Below are positions 17,446-25,513 of a stretch of DNA of 64,000 nt, one piece after another. The stretch is taken from the NCBI RefSeq assembly GCF_017573505.1, contig NZ_JAGEOJ010000003.1, positions 186,001 to 250,000 on the forward strand. Direction: 5' to 3'. Under the pieces are notes generated by a model. It did no database searches and was not told the origin of the DNA. It saw only the letters and a list, made by a program, of their open reading frames with translations. Within the stretch, counting starts at the first letter, position 1. Every line of letters begins with the position of its first letter. The stretch comes from Actinomadura barringtoniae (GTDB lineage Bacteria > Actinomycetota > Actinomycetes > Streptosporangiales > Streptosporangiaceae). Position numbers and translations under genes: made by a program.

Positions 17446-17471
17446 GGGCGGCCCGCCGCCGCGGACCGCCC
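17446..17471 (-). terminator. Possible GC hairpin after prs
   Basis: GGGCGG and CCGCCC flank a short GC-rich interior 22 nt past the prs stop. It has no T-run. The stem is short, so the call is weak. Confidence 0.35.
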
Positions 17472-17492
17472 CTGCCCTGCTTCTCGCTCAGG

Positions 17493-18473
17493 TCAGCTGT
17501 GACCGCCGAAGAGGCTGGTCACCGAGCCGTCACTGAAGACCTCGTGGATCGCCTGCGCCACCAGCGGGGCGATCGGGAGCACGGTCAGCTTGTCGAACCG
17601 CTTGTCCTCGGGAATCGGGAGCGTGTCGGTGAGGACGACCTCGGAGATGCGGGAGTTCTTCAGGCGGTCCACGGCCGGGCCGGACAGCACGCCGTGCGTG
17701 GCGGCCACCACGACCTTGGTCGCGCCCTGCTCGAACAGCGCCTCGGCGGCCTTCACGATCGTGCCGCCGGTGTCGATCATGTCGTCGACGATCACACAGG
17801 TGCGGCCGGCGACCTCACCGACCACGTCGAAGACCTTGACCTCGTTGGCCACGTCCGGGTCGCGCTTCTTGTGGATGATCGCCATCGGCACGCCGCCGAG
17901 GCGGTCGGACCAGCGCTCGGTCACCCGCACCCGGCCGGCGTCCGGCGCGACCATCGTCACCTGGGTCAGGTCCAGGCGCCGCTCGAAGTGGTCGGCCAGG
18001 ATGTCCAGCGCGAACAGATGGTCCACGGGACCGTCGAAGAAGCCCTGGATCTGGGCGGTGTGCAGGTCGACGGCGATCAGCCGGTCGGCGCCCGCGGTCT
18101 TGAAAAGGTCCGCCATCAGCCGGGCGGAGATCGGCTCGCGGCCGCGGTGCTTCTTGTCCTGCCGGGCGTACCCGAAGAACGGCGCCACCACCGTGATCCG
18201 CTTGGCCGACGCGCGCTTCAGCGCGTCCACCATGATCAGCTGCTCCATGATCCACTGATTGATGGGAGCGGTGTGGCTCTGGATCACGAAGGCGTCCGAG
18301 CCCCGCACCGACTCCAGGAACCGCACGAAGGTCTCACCGTTCGCGAAGTCATAGGCCGACGTCGGCGTGAGCTCGACGTGGAGGTTGTCGGCTACTTCCT
18401 TGGCCAGGTCCGGGTGCGCCCGGCCGGAGAAGAGCATCAGCTTCTTCTGGCCGCTCGCCTTGATCCCACTCAC
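17493..18473 (-). CDS. prs: Ribose-phosphate pyrophosphokinase
   Basis: 326 residues. It makes PRPP from ribose 5-phosphate and ATP. It contains KKLMLFSGRAHPDLAKEVAD at the start, the ATP-site segment FFGYARQDKKHRGREPIS, and the PRPP loop CVIVDDMIDTGGT. I used the GTG at 18473 (VSGIKASGQ), which has GGGGGAG 9 nt upstream and matches family N-termini; a TTG three codons earlier is too close to that site. It follows glmU on the same strand. Confidence 0.95.
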   Translation of the reverse strand: MSGIKASGQKKLMLFSGRAHPDLAKEVADNLHVELTPTSAYDFANGETFVRFLESVRGSDAFVIQSHTAPINQWIMEQLIMVDALKRASAKRITVVAPFFGYARQDKKHRGREPISARLMADLFKTAGADRLIAVDLHTAQIQGFFDGPVDHLFALDILADHFERRLDLTQVTMVAPDAGRVRVTERWSDRLGGVPMAIIHKKRDPDVANEVKVFDVVGEVAGRTCVIVDDMIDTGGTIVKAAEALFEQGATKVVVAATHGVLSGPAVDRLKNSRISEVVLTDTLPIPEDKRFDKLTVLPIAPLVAQAIHEVFSDGSVTSLFGGHS

Positions 18474-18622
18474 CTCTGACAACTCCCCCTCAACGGAACC
18501 GTACTCATCGTGGGTGTCGTCCCCACTCCCGCAGGGCGCACGGGTCAGAGCGCCCCACCGGTGATTGTGTTGTCCCGCGGTCGCGCCCCAGGACCGTTCG
18601 TGAGGGCACGCTCGCGGTGTTC

Positions 18623-18661
18623 GCGGGGGAAGCCCCCCGCGCCCCCGCCTGGTGGGCGGGG
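18623..18661 (-). terminator. Double GC hairpin after glmU
   Basis: Two adjacent stems lie just past the glmU stop: GCGGGGG/CCCCCGC (18623-18640) and CCCCGCC/GGCGGGG (18643-18661). Both are short-looped. No long T-run follows. They probably end glmU transcription before prs or attenuate it. Confidence 0.55.
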
Positions 18662-18671
18662 AAATCTGGAG

Positions 18672-20201
18672 TTATTCGCCGTGCCCGCCGCCGGCCGGTC
18701 CGCCGGAACCCCCGGCCTCGCCGGAATCCCCGGTCTCGTCGCCGGCCTCGTCGAGCTGGGCCGCACGTCGGCGGGCGGCCTCGGCATAGCGGGTACCCGA
18801 GCGGCGGCGCTCGACCCACCCCTCAATAGTGCGCTGCTGCCCGCGGGCGACCGCGATCGCCCCGGGGGGAACGTCCTTGGTGATCGCCGAGCCGGCGGCG
18901 GTGACGGCGCCGTCCTCGATGCTGACGGGCGCGATCAGGACGGTGTTGCTGCCGACGAACGCGTGCTCGCCGATCGTGGTGTGGTGCTTGTCGACCCCGT
19001 CGTAGTTGGCGAAGATCGTTCCGGCGCCCACGTTGGCGCCCGCGCCGATCGTCGCGTCCCCGACGTAGGTCAGGTGCGGGACCTTGGCGCCCTCGCCGAC
19101 CTGGGCCTTCTTCAGCTCGACGTGCGCGCCCGCCTTGGCCTTGCGTGCCAGGCGGGTGCCGACGCGCAGGAACGCGTACGGGCCGACGGAGGCCTGCGGA
19201 CCGATCTCGGCGTTCTCGCAGACCGAGTTGATCACGCGAGCGTCCGCGCCGACGGTGGTGTCGGTCAGCGTGCTGCCCGGCCCGACCTCGGCGCCCTCGC
19301 CCACATGGGTGCTGCCGTGCAGCTGCGTGCCCGGGTGGACGACCGCGTCGGCCTCCAGGGTCACGCCCACGTCGATCCAGGTGGACAGCGGGTCGATCAC
19401 GGTCACCCCGGCGCGCATGTGCGCCTCCAGGATGCGGTCGTTCAGCTGCCGCCGGGCCTGGGCGAGCTGCACCTTGTCGTTCACGCCCTGGGTCTCGACC
19501 CAGTCGGCGGCCAGGTGCGCGCCGGCCCGGTGGCCGTCCCCGCGCAGGATCGCGACCACGTCGGTGAGGTACTCCTCACCCTTGGCGTTGTCGGTGGTGA
19601 CCCGCTGGAGGGCGTCGGCCAGCAGCTTGCCGTCGAAGGCGTACATGCCGACGTTGATCTCGCGGATGGCGCGCTGCGCCTCCGTCGCGTCCTTGTGCTC
19701 GACGATCGCGCTGACCGACCCGTCGGCCTCGCGGATCATGCGGCCGTAGCCGGTCGCGTCGGGCATCTCGGTGGTGAGCACGGTCACCGCGTTGCCCTCG
19801 TCCTCGTGCGCGCGGACCAGCTCGGCGAGCGTCTCGCCGCGCAGCAGCGGGTGGTCGCCGTTGGTGACCACGACCGTTCCGCGCAGCTCGCCGGTCTGCT
19901 CCAGCGCCATCCGCACCGCGTGGCCGGTGCCGCCCTGGCGTTCCTGCACGGCCGGCTCGGCGGCCGGGGCGTGCTCGCCCAGGTAGGCGACGACCTGCTC
20001 CCGGCGATGCCCCACCACGACGACGGTCCGCTCGGGCTCCAGCTCGCCCGCCGCGGCCAGCACGTGGCCGAGCATGGTGCGGCCGCACAGCTCGTGCAGG
20101 ACCTTGGAGGTACGGGACTTCATTCGAGTGCCCTCGCCCGCGGCGAGAACGACGACGGCGGCCGGGTGGCTCGCCCAGCTCCGTGCACGGCCAACACTCA
20201 T
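18672..20201 (-). CDS. glmU: Bifunctional GlcNAc-1-P uridyltransferase / GlcN-1-P acetyltransferase
   Basis: 509 residues. It makes UDP-GlcNAc for the cell wall. The uridyltransferase half starts VVVLAAGEGTRMKSRTSKVLH. The C-terminal half is a left-handed beta-helix (hexapeptides such as GAGANVGAGTIFANYDG) with the acetyltransferase His. A Gly/Glu-rich tail follows. The start ATG at 20201 has GAGGAG 10 nt upstream; that site can pair with the adjacent CTCCTC, so it may be partly masked. A longer upstream frame reads back towards the tRNA gene and is rejected. tRNA-Gln lies 166 nt upstream on the same strand. Confidence 0.96.
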   Translation of the reverse strand: MSVGRARSWASHPAAVVVLAAGEGTRMKSRTSKVLHELCGRTMLGHVLAAAGELEPERTVVVVGHRREQVVAYLGEHAPAAEPAVQERQGGTGHAVRMALEQTGELRGTVVVTNGDHPLLRGETLAELVRAHEDEGNAVTVLTTEMPDATGYGRMIREADGSVSAIVEHKDATEAQRAIREINVGMYAFDGKLLADALQRVTTDNAKGEEYLTDVVAILRGDGHRAGAHLAADWVETQGVNDKVQLAQARRQLNDRILEAHMRAGVTVIDPLSTWIDVGVTLEADAVVHPGTQLHGSTHVGEGAEVGPGSTLTDTTVGADARVINSVCENAEIGPQASVGPYAFLRVGTRLARKAKAGAHVELKKAQVGEGAKVPHLTYVGDATIGAGANVGAGTIFANYDGVDKHHTTIGEHAFVGSNTVLIAPVSIEDGAVTAAGSAITKDVPPGAIAVARGQQRTIEGWVERRRSGTRYAEAARRRAAQLDEAGDETGDSGEAGGSGGPAGGGHGE

Positions 20202-20367
20202 CAGGAGGAGGCTCCTCGGCATCGCGGACTGGACGGTACGGGCGTGAACGACGCCGGCGACCTGCTCAAACCACGGGGCGCGCAGGTCGCGACTCGCCCG
20301 ACCTCCGCAGGATACCGCCCATGGCGCCGCTGTCACCCCATCGGCGGGGCCAGCGGACACGCGACAG

Positions 20368-20439
20368 CTCCGGCGCAAGGATTCGAACCCTGTCTAGAGG
20401 CACCAAAAGCCCCTGTGCTGCCAGTTACACCACGCCGGA
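20368..20439 (-). tRNA. tRNA-Gln (anticodon TTG)
   Basis: A full cloverleaf can be folded. Acceptor TCCGGCG pairs with CGCCGGA, the D arm is GTGTAACTGGCAGCAC, the anticodon stem is GGGGC/GCCTC around loop TTTTGGT (TTG), and the T arm contains GGTTCGAATCC. CCA is not encoded (GCT follows the discriminator G). It lies upstream of glmU on the same strand, an arrangement also familiar from other actinomycetes. Confidence 0.93.
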
Positions 20440-20972
20440 CCGATCCAAAGGGCCGGCCGCGGTGGGGCCGACCCGGATGGCCAACGATACCGACTGGACC
20501 GCTCCGCCCCCACATCAAATTCGACCTTTGGGATCACGAATCCGCCCGGGCCCACGGTTCGGGCCATTGCGGCGGTTTAGGCCATCCCCTACCGAGCACG
20601 AATGAGAAACACCTGCCAAGCGCGGAGTGGGTGGAAGTGGGTGAGTTCGCGAACCTTCCGCGCGTCCCGTGCGTTCACTCCCTGGACGAGCCCTGGACGA
20701 GCACCGGCGCTCCCCCTGCCGGAGCACCGGACGCGGCTCGACCGACCCGTTCACCCACCCCCGCCACGTACCGTGAGGCGGCCCTTCCGCGTGAGAGGAG
20801 TCACAGACTCCGTTCGAACGGCCACGCGGACATGGCCTGACCGTGAGTTTTGTGCCTCGCGCGGCGAATTCCCACCGATTTTACGAACCGGACACTGGGC
20901 AACCTACGCAAGCGTAGGTTACGTTGGCGTAGGTAGCAGACCCCCAGCCCGAGCAGCAGGAAGTGGTGACAC
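20440..20972. other. 533-nt intergenic stretch between tRNA-Gln and the desaturase gene
   Basis: Several short frames cross it on both strands, but none has a plausible ribosome site or family-like composition. The only structure I see is the palindromic operator at 20901-20934 near its right end. The start of the tRNA transcript must also lie in the left part. Confidence 0.5.
20901..20934. promoter_or_regulatory. Palindromic operator plus a third half-site upstream of the desaturase
   Basis: AACCTACGC-AA-GCGTAGGTT is a perfect inverted repeat (20901-20920). A further direct GCGTAGGT lies at 20927-20934, 15 bp from the previous half-site. It is 39-72 nt upstream of the desaturase start. The TetR gene immediately downstream is the obvious candidate binder (inference), as with fatty-acid-responsive TetR regulators of desaturases. 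Confidence 0.7.
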
Positions 20973-21926
20973 ATGACTACAGCCCCCGTTCTGGAATCCA
21001 GCCCTCCAGCGCCCCGCCCCGAGATCGAACCGGAACTGAGGGGCGTCGGTGAAAGGATCCTCATCGGGGCGTTCACGACCGTGCCGTTCATCGCCCTCAT
21101 CGCGGCCGTGCCGCTCGCGTGGGGCAAGTTCCTCGGCTGGACGGACGTCATCATCACCGCGGTCTTCTACTTCATCTCCGCCGCGGGCATCACGGTCGGC
21201 TACCACCGCTACTTCACGCACGGCTCCTTCAAGGCCAACCGCGGCCTCAAGATCTTCATGGCGCTGGCCGGCAGCCTCGCGATGGAGGGCCCGGTCATCA
21301 CCTGGGTCGCCGACCACCGGCGCCACCACAAGCACTCCGACAAGGAGTTCGACCCGCACTCGCCGTGGCGCTTCGGCGACGACTGGAAGGCCCTGGCCAA
21401 GGGGCTGGCCTGGGCCCACTACGGCTGGCTCTTCGACGCCAACCGCACCTCCAAGCAGCGCTTCACCAAGGACCTGCTGAACGACAAGGACATCGTCCGC
21501 ATCCACCAGTGGTTCCCGGGCCTGGTGGCCGTCTCGTTCCTGCTGCCCACCGTCCTCGGCGGCCTGCTCACCATGTCCTGGCAGGGCGCGCTCACCGCGC
21601 TGTTCTGGGCCGGGCTCGTGCGCATCACCCTCGTTCACCACGTCACCTGGTCGATCAACTCCATCTGCCACACGTTCGGCAAGGAGCACTTCGAGGTCCG
21701 CGACAAGTCCCGCAACGTGTGGTGGCTGGCCATCCCCTCCCTCGGCGAGTCCTGGCACAACCTGCACCACTCCGACCCCACCTGCGCACGTCACGGCGTC
21801 CTGAAGGGCCAGGTCGACATCAGCGCCCGCGTCATCTGGCTCTTCGAGAAGGCCGGCTGGGCGACGGACGTCCGCTGGCCGGACGCCGACCGATTGGCCT
21901 CCAAGCGCACGAACCAGGCCGCGTGA
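20973..21926 (+). CDS. Acyl-CoA desaturase (delta-9 type membrane di-iron)
   Basis: 317 residues. Three His boxes bind the di-iron centre: HRYFTH (about residue 77), HRRHHKHS (about 114) and HNLHHSDP (about 262), with HHVTWSINS between. Four membrane segments are visible, at about residues 30-50, 52-72, 175-200 and 200-220. It inserts a double bond into acyl-CoA. The ATG has GCAGGAAG upstream. The stop overlaps a GTG (GTGA) or lies 17 nt before an ATG of the TetR gene, so the two form an operon. Confidence 0.92.
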   Translation: MTTAPVLESSPPAPRPEIEPELRGVGERILIGAFTTVPFIALIAAVPLAWGKFLGWTDVIITAVFYFISAAGITVGYHRYFTHGSFKANRGLKIFMALAGSLAMEGPVITWVADHRRHHKHSDKEFDPHSPWRFGDDWKALAKGLAWAHYGWLFDANRTSKQRFTKDLLNDKDIVRIHQWFPGLVAVSFLLPTVLGGLLTMSWQGALTALFWAGLVRITLVHHVTWSINSICHTFGKEHFEVRDKSRNVWWLAIPSLGESWHNLHHSDPTCARHGVLKGQVDISARVIWLFEKAGWATDVRWPDADRLASKRTNQAA

Positions 21927-21943
21927 GCGTCACAATTGATCCC

Positions 21944-22735
21944 ATGACTGAACCCGTCCCACCCCGTTCCCGCCGCAAGCGCATGACCGGTAAGGAGCGC
22001 CGCGAGCAGCTCCTGGACATCGGCCGGACGCTGTTCGCGGAACGGGGCCTGGACGGGACGTCGGTCGAGGAGATCGCCGCCGCGGCCGGCGTCTCCAAGC
22101 CCGTGGTGTACGAGCACTTCGGCGGCAAGGAGGGCCTCTACGCCGTCGTCGTCGACCGCGAGTTCGAAAAGCTCCTCGCCCTGGTCACCGACTCGCTGGC
22201 CGAGGCGATCCACTACCGCGGCAAGCTGGAGAAGGCCGCGCTCGCCCTCCTGGAGTACATCGAGGAGAGCCCCGACGGCTTCCGGATCCTGGTGCGGGAC
22301 TCGCACGGCGGCACCGGCACCGGCAGCTACGCCAGCCTGCTCAGCGAGATCGCGGGCGAGGTCGAGTACGTCCTCGCGCAGGAGTTCGACCGGCACGAGT
22401 ACGACGACAAGTTCGCCCCGATGTACGCGCAGATGCTGGTCGGCATGGTCGCGCTCACCGGCCAGTGGTGGCTGGACGTGCGCAAGCCCAAGCGCGAGGA
22501 GGTGGCCGCGCACGTGGTCAACCTCGCGTGGAACGGTCTCTCCGGCCTGGAGCCCCGGCCGTCCCTAGATCCGAGGCGCCGCCGCAAAGAGCTCGAACGG
22601 CTGAAGAAGGTCGCGGCCAAGGAGGAGAAGGCCGCGGAGAAGGTCGCCGCCAAAGAGGAGAGGGCCGCCGCCAAGGCCGAACGGGCCCACCGCAAGCGCC
22701 ACCCCGAAGAGCTGAACGGCACGCAACCCGCCTGA
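21944..22735 (+). CDS. TetR/AcrR family regulator with charged C-terminal helix
   Basis: 263 residues. The HTH is at about residues 20-65 (LLDIGRTLFAERG, then GVSKPVVYEHFGGKEGLY). The ligand domain resembles actinobacterial lipid-sensing TetRs. The last 60 residues are an Arg/Lys/Glu/Ala-rich helix (KVAAKEEKAAEKVAAKEER), unusual for the family. The start is either this ATG or the GTG at 21923 that overlaps the desaturase stop; neither has a strong ribosome site. It probably represses the desaturase and itself through the 20901 operator (inference). Confidence 0.85.
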   Translation: MTEPVPPRSRRKRMTGKERREQLLDIGRTLFAERGLDGTSVEEIAAAAGVSKPVVYEHFGGKEGLYAVVVDREFEKLLALVTDSLAEAIHYRGKLEKAALALLEYIEESPDGFRILVRDSHGGTGTGSYASLLSEIAGEVEYVLAQEFDRHEYDDKFAPMYAQMLVGMVALTGQWWLDVRKPKREEVAAHVVNLAWNGLSGLEPRPSLDPRRRRKELERLKKVAAKEEKAAEKVAAKEERAAAKAERAHRKRHPEELNGTQPA

Positions 22736-22745
22736 CGTGTCGTAC

Positions 22746-22787
22746 CCCCTCCCTACGCTCGGCCGCACCATCGAGCGAAGGGAGGGG
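22746..22787 (+). promoter_or_regulatory. Hairpin that buries the ribosome site of the next gene
   Basis: CCCCTCCCTACGCTCG (22746-22761) pairs with CGAGCGAAGGGAGGGG (22772-22787), with one mismatch and a 10-nt loop. The right arm contains the only AGGGAGG ribosome site for the ATG at 22791, and the stem begins 10 nt past the tetR stop. It could be a terminator, a translation-blocking hairpin, or both. Confidence 0.6.
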
Positions 22788-22790
22788 CCG

Positions 22791-23142
<352 letters not shown>

Positions 23143-23153
<11 letters not shown>

Positions 23154-23511
23154 CCGGCTCCAGGAACTCCAGCCGGTTGCCGAACGGGTCGTCGGCGTAG
23201 AAGCGCCGATACCCCGGGAACAGCCCGTCTGCCCGCACCTCGATCCCTGCGGCGCGCAGCCGCTCCCCCAACCCGTCCAGGTCGCTCACCAGTAAACCCG
23301 GATGGGCCTTGAGCGCGGGCCGGAAGTCGTTCTCGACACCGAGGTGCAGCTCGACGCCCGGCCCCCGGAACCACGCGCCCCCGCGCGCGGCGAGTTCCGG
23401 GGGCTTGGGCACCTCGGTGAGCCCGAGCACGCCCGCATAGAACGCCCGGGCGGCGTCCTCTTGCCCCGGAGGCGCCGCGAGCTGAACGTGGTGGACGCCG
23501 GTCAGGAACAT
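23143..23511 (-). CDS. VOC (glyoxalase/dioxygenase) superfamily protein
   Basis: 122 residues, one vicinal-oxygen-chelate module pair: MFLTGVHHVQLAAPPGQEDA with the first metal-type His, and YADDPFGNRLEFLEPVSG with the terminal Glu strand. The reaction cannot be assigned; family members include glyoxalases, dioxygenases and antibiotic-binding proteins. It stands alone, convergent with the small protein gene (11-nt overlap). Confidence 0.85.
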
Positions 23512-23684
23512 GGCTCACTCCTCAGAGACAAACCGGTGACCGTCCGGAGTTCATCCGGGCGGCCACCGGCCGGGGTCGCCGGGCTCGGGTCACGAGTCCG
23601 GGGCCTGGGGCGATGCCGCCCACCCCGTGATGGGGCACCGCAGGGGAACGATCAGCTCCATCAGCAGGGCGGGCGGCATCCCGT

Positions 23685-24458
23685 TCAGGGTCCGTCTCGT
23701 CCCGCCACCACGAAGATTCGCCGGAACGGGAAGACGGTTCCATACGGAGTGCTCGGATAGGCCTCGCGCAGCAGCGCGCCGAACTCGTTCAGGAACTCCT
23801 GCGCCTCGCCCTCCCCCAGCCGGGAGAGAACGGGCCTCAGGGCAGTCCCCTTGACCCACTCCAAAACAGGGTCTTCACCCTGCAAGACCTGTGCGTACGT
23901 GGTCTCCCACGCATCGACGAAACACCCTCGCCTGGCCAGCAGATCCAGATAGCCACCCGGGTCCATCACCGGATCGACGCGCAACGCGTCCCCGACCAGC
24001 CCTCGCCAACGTTCCGAGGAGCACAGCTCCCGCAGAAGCCGATGACTGGGCGCATCGAAGTTGCCGGGCACCTGGAAAGCCAGCCGCCCACCCGGGCTCA
24101 GGGCGCCGATCCACTCCGGAATCAGCTCCGCATGCGTCGGCACCCATTGGAGCACCGCGTTCGAAACAATGAGATCAACCGATCCCCCGGGCCGCCACGA
24201 CTCCACATCGCCCACCGAGAACCGGATGCCCTCGACCTCGGGAGCCGCCGCGATCATCTCCGGCGAGCTGTCGATCGCCTCGATGTCCGCGTCCGGCCAC
24301 CGCCCCCGCAGCGTCGCGGTCAGCTCCCCCGAACCGCACCCCAGATCCACGATCCGGCGCGGCTTCTCAACATCGACACGGCCCAGGAGCTCAAAGAACG
24401 GCCGTGCGCGCTCGTCACCGAAGACCCCGTACTGAGCGGGATCCCATGTGCCACTCAC
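23685..24458 (-). CDS. tam: Trans-aconitate 2-methyltransferase
   Basis: 257 residues. It is an S-adenosylmethionine-dependent class I methyltransferase: motif I IVDLGCGSGELTATL (about residues 36-50), then IEAIDSSPEMI and VLQWVPTHAELIPEWIGAL, close to Tam proteins. Tam methylates trans-aconitate, which inhibits aconitase. I chose GTG at 24458 (VSGTWDPAQY), which matches family starts; ATGs at 24470 and 24494 fall inside operator sequence. It is divergent from a MarR regulator with three palindromic sites between them, the tam/tamR arrangement known from Streptomyces. Confidence 0.82.
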   Translation of the reverse strand: MSGTWDPAQYGVFGDERARPFFELLGRVDVEKPRRIVDLGCGSGELTATLRGRWPDADIEAIDSSPEMIAAAPEVEGIRFSVGDVESWRPGGSVDLIVSNAVLQWVPTHAELIPEWIGALSPGGRLAFQVPGNFDAPSHRLLRELCSSERWRGLVGDALRVDPVMDPGGYLDLLARRGCFVDAWETTYAQVLQGEDPVLEWVKGTALRPVLSRLGEGEAQEFLNEFGALLREAYPSTPYGTVFPFRRIFVVAGRDGP

Positions 24459-24461
24459 TTG

Positions 24462-24529
24462 TCTCGACATCAAGACACATGATGCCCGGGCCATATCTTG
24501 ATGTCAAGAAAGTCTTCTCGATATCAAGA
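24462..24529. promoter_or_regulatory. Three TamR-type operator palindromes between tam and the MarR gene
   Basis: TCTCGACATCAAGA (24462-24475), TCTTGATGTCAAGA (24496-24509) and TCTCGATATCAAGA (24516-24529) are variants of one inverted repeat with TCTNGA half-sites. The first abuts the chosen tam start and the last lies 16 nt before the MarR start, so binding would shut both promoters. Streptomyces TamR binds comparable inverted repeats upstream of tam. Confidence 0.85.
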
Positions 24530-24545
24530 CAGGTAGGCTGCTCGC

Positions 24546-25043
24546 ATGCAGGATGAGGTCGACCGGCTGGTCGAGGCTTGGCACAACGAACGCCCGGACC
24601 TCGACGTGCAGCCCCTGCACGTCCTCAGCAGGGTCTCCCGCCTGGCCCGCCACCTGGACCGTGCCCGCCGAGCGGTCTTCGTCGCCCACGACCTCGAACC
24701 CTGGGAGTTCGACGTCCTCACCGCCCTGCGCCGCGCAGGCTCCCCCTACCAGCTGAGCCCCGGCCAGCTCCTCCGCGCGACCCTGGTCACCTCGGGCACC
24801 ATGACCAACCGCATCGACCGCCTCGCGGCCGCCGGCCTGGTAGAACGCCACCCCGACCCCCAGGACAAGCGCGGAGTCCAGGTCCGCCTCACCTACGCCG
24901 GCCAAACCCGTGTGGACGCCGCCTTCGCCGACCTCCTCCGCCGCGAGCACGACATCCTCAACGGCCTGAGCCCCGCCGAACGCGAAACCCTGACCGGCCT
25001 CCTAAGAACCCTCCTCATCCCCTTCGACACCAACGAGACCTAG
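24546..25043 (+). CDS. tamR: MarR family regulator, TamR-like
   Basis: 165 residues. It has an extended N-terminal helix (DEVDRLVEAWHNERPDLD) as in the UrtR/HucR/TamR subgroup. The winged HTH is at about residues 70-120 (LSPGQLLRATLVTSGTMTNRIDRL, then GLVERHPDPQDKRGVQV). The subgroup responds to urate or, for TamR, to trans-aconitate, citrate or related acids under oxidative stress. Divergence from tam plus the shared palindromes support this. The end overlaps the opposite small gene by 42 nt. Confidence 0.85.
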   Translation: MQDEVDRLVEAWHNERPDLDVQPLHVLSRVSRLARHLDRARRAVFVAHDLEPWEFDVLTALRRAGSPYQLSPGQLLRATLVTSGTMTNRIDRLAAAGLVERHPDPQDKRGVQVRLTYAGQTRVDAAFADLLRREHDILNGLSPAERETLTGLLRTLLIPFDTNET

Positions 25044-25253
25044 CCCCGGCACGGCACACGTCCTGGCCTCACTGGGCAGTCCGAAGGCCTCGATCATGCC
25101 CAGCAGCGCGTCGCGGAGATCTTCCACGGCCGCTTCCCGCGTGCCGCCCTCCCCGCTGGCACCGCCCCGGCCACCATCCGGCCAGGTGAGCGAGGCGCTC
25201 GCACACCACGCACCCGCCTCGTCCTGCTCGACGGTGCACGGAACGTAGGTCAT
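25002..25253 (-). CDS. Small HicB-like / hypothetical protein
   Basis: 83 residues. The pattern TVEQDEAGAWCASASLTW, then GGTREAAVEDLRDALLGMIE, resembles the partial RNase-H fold of HicB-type antitoxins, but the DNA-binding part is missing and no HicA toxin is adjacent. It overlaps the MarR gene's 3' end by 42 nt on the opposite strand. It lies beside a second toxin-antitoxin-like locus. The assignment is tentative. Confidence 0.55.
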   Translation of the reverse strand: MTYVPCTVEQDEAGAWCASASLTWPDGGRGGASGEGGTREAAVEDLRDALLGMIEAFGLPSEARTCAVPGLGLVGVEGDEEGS

Positions 25254-25283
25254 GTTCGCGACACCCGCTTCACGTGGGCCGGC

Positions 25284-25513
25284 TCAGAACAGCTCGATCT
25301 GCGTCAGGTAGATGTCGAACTCACTCTCGGTGAAGTGGAGGACGTACTTGCCTGCGCGCAGCGTCCAGGCCCCGGCCTCACCGCAGACGGCCTCCTCCGG
25401 AATGCCCTCGTGCATGAGCGCCATCACGGCCTCCGCCACGGACAGGCGATCAGGACGAGGATCTGGTCCCATGCTTGGCGCGCCAGCCGTTCCCACTCCA
25501 GGTGGTACGACAT
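25284..25513 (-). pseudogene. Frameshifted small toxin-like gene downstream of an antitoxin
   Basis: An ATG follows the antitoxin stop directly (TGAATG). Its frame reads MSYHLEWERLARQAWDQIL, a RelE/ParE-like opening, but stops after 29 codons. From about position 25460 a second frame continues without interruption to 25284 as PRPDRLSVAEAVMALMHEG and ends AGKYVLHFTESEFDIYLTQI plus ELF. Joined, the two give one protein of about 75 residues. The shift could be a true inactivating mutation, a sequencing error, or two separate genes (the second from GTG 25496 or ATG 25472). Confidence 0.5.

Noticed and set aside
18510..20840. 776-residue plus-strand frame opposite glmU and across the tRNA gene
   Set aside because: It crosses tRNA-Gln and has shadow composition.
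20440..20900. Short frames between tRNA-Gln and the desaturase gene
   Set aside because: Arg/Pro-rich, without ribosome sites, overlapping on both strands and unlike any family.
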